DNA of 50,360 nucleotides from Phytophthora quininea (lineage: Eukaryota; Oomycota; Peronosporomycetes; Peronosporales; Peronosporaceae), in assembly GCA_011947345.1 (NCBI GenBank), contig JAAVTG010000091.1, positions 1-50,360 of the forward strand, read 5' to 3'. Made by a program: the position numbers and the translations under genes. Position 1 is the first letter of the stretch. Each line of letters starts with the position of its first letter. The notes beneath the pieces were generated by a model, which ran no database searches, was not told the origin of the DNA, and worked only from the letters and a program-made list of their open reading frames with translations. Below are positions 43,709 through 50,360 of the stretch, piece after piece.

Positions 43709-44977
43709 ATGGACCACAGACAAACTTTGCTAGCAGAATATCTGCAAGACGTCGTGTGGTTTGATGACACAGCGGAGCTTTCAGCATGCGATGTGCTGTC
43801 GCCAATTCCTGACTCGAATTTGCAGGACACGCAGCAATCTGCAGAAGACAGTCCTCGATCTGCGTGCAGCACCGCAAATTCATCCCCGTCCGAACCAACT
43901 AAGAAAAAGCGTAAGTTCACGAAAAACCACAGCCAGAAGCAGAGGGAAGAGGTGTTGGCTTTGCGAGTTCAGGCTGACGAACTGGGCCAGACACTGGAAA
44001 GGTTGACGTTGAAAATTCGAAGTGGAGTTAGAAGACAGCAAGTGATACCAATAGGATTTGGTCAGGAGGGAATGGTGATGTGGGAATGCATCGCAAAAAG
44101 ACAGCGAGGCGAGAAGGCTAAGTCAGAGGTTGAGAACGCCAAGCTGCGAGAGATGCTCAAGTGTCAAATGCGAATGGCGAGGAGTTTCGAGAGAATGCTA
44201 CACAAGAGTCGGCTTTGCCTGAGCTTTCAAGATACGGGATGCCAGTTCGCTATGGAGACCCACAACTCGTGTCAAAGACTAGAAGAAATGCTGCGAGACG
44301 TTAACGCACGCTACGCGGTCGTGGACACTGTTCTTGTCTCGCACGGTTTAAACGATGCCAAGCCCATGGCTGACATTGGAGTTGACGCTACTTTGAACTA
44401 TTCGCCGACGGACGGAATGTACCTGGAATTCAAAGAGAAGAGAGTGCTGCCGTTCCACTACCAACTAGTGGATGCTGTCGTGTGGAAAACGCTTCCTGAA
44501 GGAAAACTCAAGCTCGACGGCACGCGGCTGACGGTTCTCGAACATACTGAAGATACCCACATCTCCCAGATCATGCTGTATCAAAAGAACGCACCGCAGA
44601 TTGGCAAGGCGGAGATAATCTCGGTCATGAAGCGGTTCCAAGAAGAAGGTCGCGTGGTGTATGTGTGGTCCGCCACCATGAATTTTTACCAGCCAAACGA
44701 TGAAGACGCTTCACCGTCGGTTCTCACATATAAAGGGTACTCCACAGCGTCGTCGACGGTTCTAACGGACACTTCTCCTGGCTGTGTCGTGAGAAGTTAC
44801 ACCAACTCGATGCCCTCTGTACCGGATGAAGATCTGGACCCGGAGCGATTTCAAGACCTGGGCATCCTCACCGAGATGGTCTTCACTGCATACAAGCAAA
44901 GCCGGCAGAATATCACCCAAACACTTGAAAACCTGCTGCTAGATGAAGCAGTGAACAAACTAAAAGCCTGTCAATGA
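43709..44977 (+). CDS. M96 mating-specific-like protein, intact 422-residue copy
   Basis: Single uninterrupted exon. The N-terminus is acidic and hydrophobic (LAEYLQDVVWFDDTAELSAC), then a Ser-rich linker, the basic region EPTKKKRKFTKNHSQKQREE, a coiled coil (LALRVQADELGQTLERLTLK), the block MWECIAKRQRGEKAKSEVEN and a C-terminal domain with YSPTDGMYLEFKEKRVLPF, GRVVYVWSATMNFYQ, GCVVRSYTNSMPSV and YKQSRQNITQTLENLLLDEA. It is a clear paralogue of the genes at 5.4-8.7 kb and 39-40.3 kb but not a recent duplicate. It sits between WLGC copy 1 and another M96-like gene, all on the plus strand, 48 bp from the next gene. A transcriptional regulator is plausible from the basic/coiled-coil part. Confidence 0.75.
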   Translation: MDHRQTLLAEYLQDVVWFDDTAELSACDVLSPIPDSNLQDTQQSAEDSPRSACSTANSSPSEPTKKKRKFTKNHSQKQREEVLALRVQADELGQTLERLTLKIRSGVRRQQVIPIGFGQEGMVMWECIAKRQRGEKAKSEVENAKLREMLKCQMRMARSFERMLHKSRLCLSFQDTGCQFAMETHNSCQRLEEMLRDVNARYAVVDTVLVSHGLNDAKPMADIGVDATLNYSPTDGMYLEFKEKRVLPFHYQLVDAVVWKTLPEGKLKLDGTRLTVLEHTEDTHISQIMLYQKNAPQIGKAEIISVMKRFQEEGRVVYVWSATMNFYQPNDEDASPSVLTYKGYSTASSTVLTDTSPGCVVRSYTNSMPSVPDEDLDPERFQDLGILTEMVFTAYKQSRQNITQTLENLLLDEAVNKLKACQ

Positions 44978-45025
44978 TAACTGATCCCTTGAAGTTGCCT
45001 GCAGGTCGGGAGGGGTCTTGACACG

Positions 45026-46546
45026 ATGGCTACATTTTGCAGTCGAACTTCAAGTTCTCCAGCCCGTTCATTGGCTGAAACCCGTCATTCCAAAATTGTC
45101 GAAATGAAGCGCGGGACTGACCTGGATGCGTTCACGGCGCAAACGCTGGAGGCCGACAGTGACGCTTTCCCAGACATCAGCGACCTTATGGACGTGTGCG
45201 AGACAATGACGCATCAATCAAACACTCTTACACCCCCGACGGAGGTCTGCAGCCCAAGTTTCAGCCCGCCAAACGCCAGCGAACTGTCAGATTTGACGCC
45301 TGAAGAAGCGGCGGAGCTATTACGCGTTCTAGATGCATCGTCGCTCTCCCAAACTCCCATGGATGTTACAACAGAAGCTCGCGAGCACATACCACCGTTT
45401 GCAACGGCGGAGGCAGCGCCAACAAGAAAAAACCTGGTCGGAAAAAGAGTCCAGGCCCAAGGACAGGAAAGATGCGGAATCCATCGCGTGAGCGGCTGCA
45501 AAATGAGTTGGCCTATTTAAGAAGCAAAACAGTGGAGCTAGAGGACGAACTGAAGGTGTTACAGGCTCGGAAACGATCTGTCTTGGCCCTCGAGAGCAGT
45601 GAGTAGAAATATTGCTGCTGGAGCGCGAGTGTGGAGACGCATCGCGGAGCGACAAGCTCGAGAGCGAGAGGCGTCAGGGAGGGAGAATAAAAGACTGAAA
45701 AGCGTGCTGCAGGGACAGATCGCATTGGCTAAACGACTCGAACAAATGTTGAGGAAAAACCCTCAAGTGACAGTGATGCAGGGAAGTTTGGGGATACCGA
45801 AGAATTTGACTACGTGGGGCGAGATGCACGGCATGTACGAGTCGTTTTTGAGCGAACTAGATGGACTATATGCCCAGATTGACGATGTATTTCACCGGAC
45901 CGGCTTGGAGACGAGCGTGGACGATTCCTTTAGACATGCGTATGTGAAGACGAGGAAAGCTCCAAATGATGGAGAAGAACTGTACGCTGAGCTGCAAGAC
46001 GTGACGATCATTCCGTTCGAGCTAGAGCGAACCTCCTCAGCGATGTGGAGTGCTGTGAAACGACAGTACCGAAAGAACAGCTACCATTCGTATGAAGGAG
46101 CGATAGATAAACTGGATGATACGATCGCTGTCAAGTACCGTAGCCAAACCCATCGTGGCGGGAAGGATGTTAGTCTAGATGCGCTAATGGTCATGCGACG
46201 TTACACGGAACGTGGCCGACTAGCATTCGTGTGGCGATCTGTATCGCATGCAATGGACGAACAACTTTCGGGCATGTACACTGATGAAACTGGATGGAGT
46301 GTACTCAAACAAATTCCTCCTGAGGCTGGGATTTCGCTTTCTGGTAGTGTCATGCACAACTGTGTGCATGTCGTTCCTAAGCGAGTGGACTGTGCGTCGT
46401 CGGTACAGCAAAACGAAGTTGGATTGCTCACAAAGCTTGTTATCGATTGCTATGAAGACGATGTGGTTGCTCTAAGCGCAATGATGGAGGATATGCTACT
46501 TACAGATGCTCTAGCCATTGTGAGGTTGCCTGAATGTACCGGTTAA
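45026..46546 (+). CDS. Divergent M96-like protein with reading frame shifted across its basic/zipper segment
   Basis: The first part (45026 to about 45432) is Ser/Thr/acidic-rich (SDLTPEEAAELLRVLDASSL). The basic/coiled-coil part (KKPGRKKSPGPRTGKMRNPS, RERLQNELAYLRSKTVELED) lies in another frame, about 45433-45605. From about 45640 the original frame resumes: VWRRIAERQAREREASGREN, then a C-terminal domain with clear but distant similarity to its paralogues (GRLAFVWRSVSHAM, VGLLTKLVIDCYEDDVVALS). One missing A (A run at about 45427-45432) and two missing G (about 45606 and 45634) would give one continuous protein. A 160-bp intron excising the zipper is an alternative, but its splice sites are weak. 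Most divergent family member here. Confidence 0.6.
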
Positions 46547-46709
46547 ACACATGAACACACAATCAAGTGGAAGTAGTATGTTGATACGACTATTTGTGCT
46601 GCCAAATAACTGTTCGTTGGTATTTTCGTGGCATGCAAAAATATACCGCGAGCAGAAATCTCACAGTACTTTTTGCTGATGAGCAGTTGATCTGTCTTCG
46701 CTAGAGAGA

Positions 46710-49255
46710 ATGATGATCGTCCCTGCTGATGGCGGGAACATTTTAAAGTCAACGACCAGAAAAGTAACAAAGCTGAAGCGAATATTCCCGAGGGGCCTAC
46801 AGTCACGCAGCTCAAGGCGGAGAGTAAACGAATTCTGGAGCGGAATCAAGGCAGAGTCATCTCGTTCTGTGAGGCTTTTGGTGTGTTGGGTCCCCGATGT
46901 TTATTATCCTCTTAGTTTGCCTTGTATGGACGGCAATGCTGATTTGTCTGGCGCTAAGGCCGAATGAGGCGGCCAATATGATCATGAGTACAAGCGCGTA
47001 CGACAATGGTGAGTTCTGGATGATTAACGATGCCAATCCTCGGATGACCATGGCTGGAGCTGTGGGGCTAGTGGTGGTGGGCGTTTTCTCCGGCGTTGTG
47101 ACATTGCGAATGCTATTTTGGCGGGACAATTTATTTACTTCTGGATTTCTCAATCATGCCAACAAGTGGCTACTGCCGGGGCGGAAATCCTATCGGTGGT
47201 TAGGATCCGCTAACAAAAACTGCAAACGCGGACTTGAAATCTGGAGCGAGATCACTTCTTTCGAGGGAAAGAATCGGAAGAGATGGGTACGTTGCGTTGG
47301 TCTTGGTTATTTGTCGTAAAATGATCTAACCGAACATGATGGGTGCAGAATGCGTTTCTCAAGCTTTTGGATTTGGTAATAGAGACGATGATGTTCAGAC
47401 AGCAGCTTGGAAGCGGCAGTCCACCAAGTCTTACGTACGGATTCGCAGGCTTTCTCGCGGTAAACTCGCTGTCCTGCGTGTTTAATATCCTCACGGACCG
47501 GTTTTCAGCCTTGACAGAAGTCTTCATTGACTCCATGTACGTTGTCACTATATTTTAGAGTACAACACCTTTGCTGAAGTCTAACGGTTTCTTCTTGAAC
47601 GCTTAGTTTCGATTTTACCGCAGCAGTATTCTTCCCGATCACCACACTGTTGTATAGCTACTACAATTTTAATTTTGACCGAGGTGTTTATCTCACCTAC
47701 CTGGAGGTATTACCACCGGGAAGCTTTGAACGTTTGGCGCGATCGTTTGCCAATCCATCCGAGATAGCGTTGTTTCGAGTGAATCTCGACTCGCTTCGCA
47801 TCAGTTCAGTAACGGATTTAATGCTTCGTATCAGCATGAACTTGACCTTCTGCTGCCGATTTGAGCGAGTACTCGAGGCTCTTATTTGGACTCGCCACCG
47901 AGACTACGCGTCGGGGATGTTGAAAATGGTTATTCCGGTAAACTATGAGCCTGCGTCGCAAAATTCGGTGCCGAGAGGTGTTACGGCTGTGTTTATAGCC
48001 TTCAGCATCGCCATCTTGCTGTGCGCCCACAAAGCGATTTCAGATTCTGAGCAGGTTTGCGCACCACACCCGGAGTGCGTGGTATACGCTCATCAATGGC
48101 AAAGGAGCGACGACTTCTGTCCGTGTGTGATCCTGATTGATGTCGATACTGCCCCGAAAACGTATCCAGAGTGGATCGATCCTATTAACGCATACGATAA
48201 AGTAAAAGTGTTGGCTTCAGCTGGAATGTTGAGGTCGTTGCAAGTGATAAATCGCGTGTTGTTACAATTTCCTGAAGAACTTCGGTCCTGCAGAGACTTG
48301 AAAGCCATGTAAGAGGTGCATCGGAGATAATCGATTACCATTAACGTTGTTAACTATGTGTTTGGTGTTATACAGCCAGCTTATCTACACAGGCACTCAA
48401 CCTCTGCCATCATGGACGAAGGAACTGACGCACCTGGAGATGATGTGCGTCCAAATCCAAGTGTGTTTTATCATTCTTCAAGCTAACGGTTCTTGCATTA
48501 GTCAGATCGAGGGCAAATGCGGTGACCAGAGCTTGATCGACCTCCCGGATGACTTGTTCACTGACATGCCGAAGCTGTCGTTAATCCATATCGGAACGCA
48601 AGGAACTCTCGAACGCATCCCATCGTTGACAGGGGTTCCGCATCTTCAAACTTTGTCTCTCGGGTGGATAATGAAGTTAAAGGAGCTTCTCGCTTTCGAC
48701 CACGTCCCCAAGTTGAACCAAGTCGTTTTGACCGTGTTACCTGAGTTGGAGCAAGTTCCAGACATGTCACCGCTCCACAAAGTTAGTGATTTGGTTGTTT
48801 ATCGACCTAGTGCACTCTGCTGCAATGGATTCGTGGGGCCGTGTGATTTGACTCACAGTTCGTGTCGAAGTAACGCTTTACTCCAAACTCCAGCAGCAAC
48901 GTGTCTGAAGAACGACACATATCCAAGTCTGGCAGCGACACCATTTCTCGGGAGCACTGCCACCCAGAAAATATTCCAAACGTTTTCCCCGTTTATTTGC
49001 CTAGAATCGACAGTCGATGCAGCGACCTTCTTGAATTCTCCATCGAAAGAGACGGTCGAGGTATGTGAGGGCACTCCATTCCGACAATGCCAAGCACCTG
49101 ACAACATCACTGGCATTTGTTTCAGCACGCGATTTCAAGTTTTAATGTGCTTAGCTGATGGCAACTACATCGCGTTACGGCGACTACAAATTGAAAAGGG
49201 AATTGGCCCGAAATGCGACCCAGTCGAGGAAAAATGGCTCGGTTGTGGAGAGTAA
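46710..49255 (+). CDS. WLGC-domain LRR membrane protein, copy 2
   Basis: Best preserved member. Introns 47287-47348, 47537-47606, 48309-48375 and 48445-48501; the last is 57 bp and contains no in-frame stop, so its retention would not break the protein. Membrane segments: FIILLVCLVWTAMLICLAL, AGAVGLVVVGVFSGVVTL, FAGFLAVNSLSCVFNIL, AAVFFPITTLLYSYYNF, VTAVFIAFSIAILLC. Then the CAPHPECVVYAHQWQRSDDF loop, leucine-rich repeats (LPDDLFTDMPKLSLIHIGT, PHLQTLSLGWIMKLKELLAF, VPKLNQVVLTVLPELEQVPD) and a Cys-rich C-terminus ending IGPKCDPVEEKWLGCGE. Only the first 60 codons need two added C residues (about 46738 and 46893) to stay in frame. Probably a plasma-membrane receptor-like protein. Confidence 0.8.
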
Positions 49256-49299
49256 AGTGTTTGTATACGATTGAGGCCCAATTTTTTTCGGCGGGTATT

Positions 49300-50360
49300 C
49301 AATATCCGGATTAGTCGATGTCGGGCTTTACTATTTAAGTGTGATATTGCGAATGATATTGTGGCGAGGAGTTTTGCTCAACAATGCCGTCAACAGTCAC
49401 AAAATTCGGTCAGGGCGTCGATCGTTACCGTTGGGATCTATGAGTAACAATTGCAAGCGTGATGTCCTGGTGTGGAACGACCTAACATCATTTGAAGGGA
49501 AGGATCGCAAGCGCTGGGTATGTAGAATACGCTAACCCCCGTGAATATTTCCTATGTGACTGATACTTGCTCTCTCCTGTGCAGAATGCCATTCTAACGC
49601 TAATCGACTTAGCGATGGAGAGTGCCATGCTCCGACAATTGCTTTCGAACCGTAGTCCTGTTGCTTTCGTTTACAGGTTTGCAGCGTTTTTGGCCGTGAA
49701 TGCAATGTCGTGCGTCGCTAACGTCGTGATGGATTATTTTTCAGCGTTGATGGAAGTGTTCATCGATTCCATGTACGTTTATTTGCTTTAGTATCGGATA
49801 GAATACCCCGATGACTTTACATTGCAATAGCTTTGATTTGAGCGCGGCAGTTTTCGTTCCGATTATCACGCTAGTGTACAGCTACTACAATCTCAATTTC
49901 GACCGAGCCACCTACCCCACTTACCTGGAAAAATTGCCACCTGGGAGTTTTGAGCGTCTGGCCCGATCTATTGCAGATCCGTCCGAAATCGCCTTATTTC
50001 GAGTAAACTCGCTTCGGATCAGCTCGTTTATGGATTTTTTTAATACGCGGCTATGAATTTTACGTTTTGTTACCGGTTCGAGCGCGTTTTAGAAGCACTC
50101 ATTTGGGCCCGCCACGCCGGAACTTTGAAAAAGGCAGCTCCCAAGACGTACGAACAGTGGATTAATCCAATGAATGCGCTCGATAAGGTGAAGGCTCTAG
50201 CAGCATCCAGCAAGCTAAAGGCTTTGCAAATAATCAATGGGCAAGTGCTGGAGTGGCCAGAAGAGATGCGGTTGTGTAAAAAATAAAGACCATGTACGTT
50301 GTGATAAGAAGAGCTTGTTGCTAGGGTTAACGACTGATGAACTCGTTGGTGACTATCAGC
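49300..50360 (+). pseudogene. WLGC-domain LRR membrane protein, copy 3, internally deleted and running off the window
   Basis: Starts in the middle of the second membrane segment (GLVDVGLYYLSVILRMILWR), so the first roughly 130 codons are missing. Introns 49518-49584 and 49773-49830 match copies 1 and 2 in position and phase. Exon 3 goes directly from LEALIWARHAGTL to KKAAPKTYEQWINPMNALDK, losing about 85 codons that include the fifth membrane segment and the CVVYAHQW loop. A lost base near 50040 shifts frame, and a lost A in the run at 50278-50283 hides the exon end; with it the exon reaches a donor at 50294 and an acceptor at 50359, so the gene continues past the window. A shortened gene or a pseudogene. 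Confidence 0.65.

Noticed and set aside
45214..45655. Minus-strand frames of about 100 codons
   Set aside because: Antisense of the divergent M96-like gene on the plus strand.
48445..48501. Treating this as coding because the frame is open through it
   Set aside because: Copy 1 has a 66-bp intron at the same place, and GT..TTAG ends here give the conserved joint; it is a stopless 57-bp intron.

Overview
This window looks like a repeat-rich piece of an oomycete genome, most likely Phytophthora or a close Peronosporales relative. The main reasons are short introns (57-75 bp) with GT..AG ends, several copies of two gene families I know only from oomycetes (M96 mating-specific-like coiled-coil proteins and WLGC-domain membrane/LRR proteins), a DUF6818-type SANT gene, TCATTYY initiator motifs upstream of some genes, and a typical oomycete set of mobile elements (Tc1, LINE, Crypton, Helitron, Copia). 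There are no bacterial-type operons or CRISPR arrays. All identifications come from reading the sequence and from memory of families; no database was searched.

Layout. 1-9.4 kb: a minus-strand F-box/LRR-like gene cut by the window edge, then three minus-strand M96/bZIP-like genes (one truncated, one with a frame break, one intact). 9.4-24.3 kb: a mobile-element graveyard with an LTR-like piece, a complete-ended Tc1/mariner element, a tRNA-like sequence, two LINEs (one with a perfect 12-bp target duplication), a Crypton tyrosine recombinase remnant and a Copia integrase scrap. 25.6-27.9 kb: three minus-strand host-like genes: a very divergent but full-length histone H4 variant, a SANT/DUF6818 gene and an unrecognised three-exon gene. 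28-32 kb: short repeats, a degraded C2H2 gene, and a 1.5 kb zone filled with a GTGCGTCCAAG motif in both orientations. 32.1-38 kb: a large decayed Helitron. 39-50.4 kb: a second, almost identical copy of the intact M96-like gene, then a plus-strand array in which WLGC-LRR membrane genes and M96-like genes are interleaved (WLGC, M96, M96, WLGC, WLGC).

Two points matter for any reader. First, the histone H4 variant has exactly the canonical length but lacks most of the modifiable lysines; it is the best candidate for new biology. Second, most of the broken genes here are broken by frame changes of the same sign (loss of one base, usually in a homopolymer), in host genes and transposons alike. 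That is a signature of uncorrected long-read or pyrosequencing errors, so many entries called broken may be intact in the organism. The Helitron also carries two CAA-to-TAA-type stops, which look like real decay.

How the genes may work together is inference. The M96-like proteins have a basic/coiled-coil N-terminus that suggests nuclear transcription-factor-like proteins; the WLGC proteins have about five membrane spans and a Cys-rich LRR ectodomain that suggest surface receptors. Their interleaving could reflect only local duplication.
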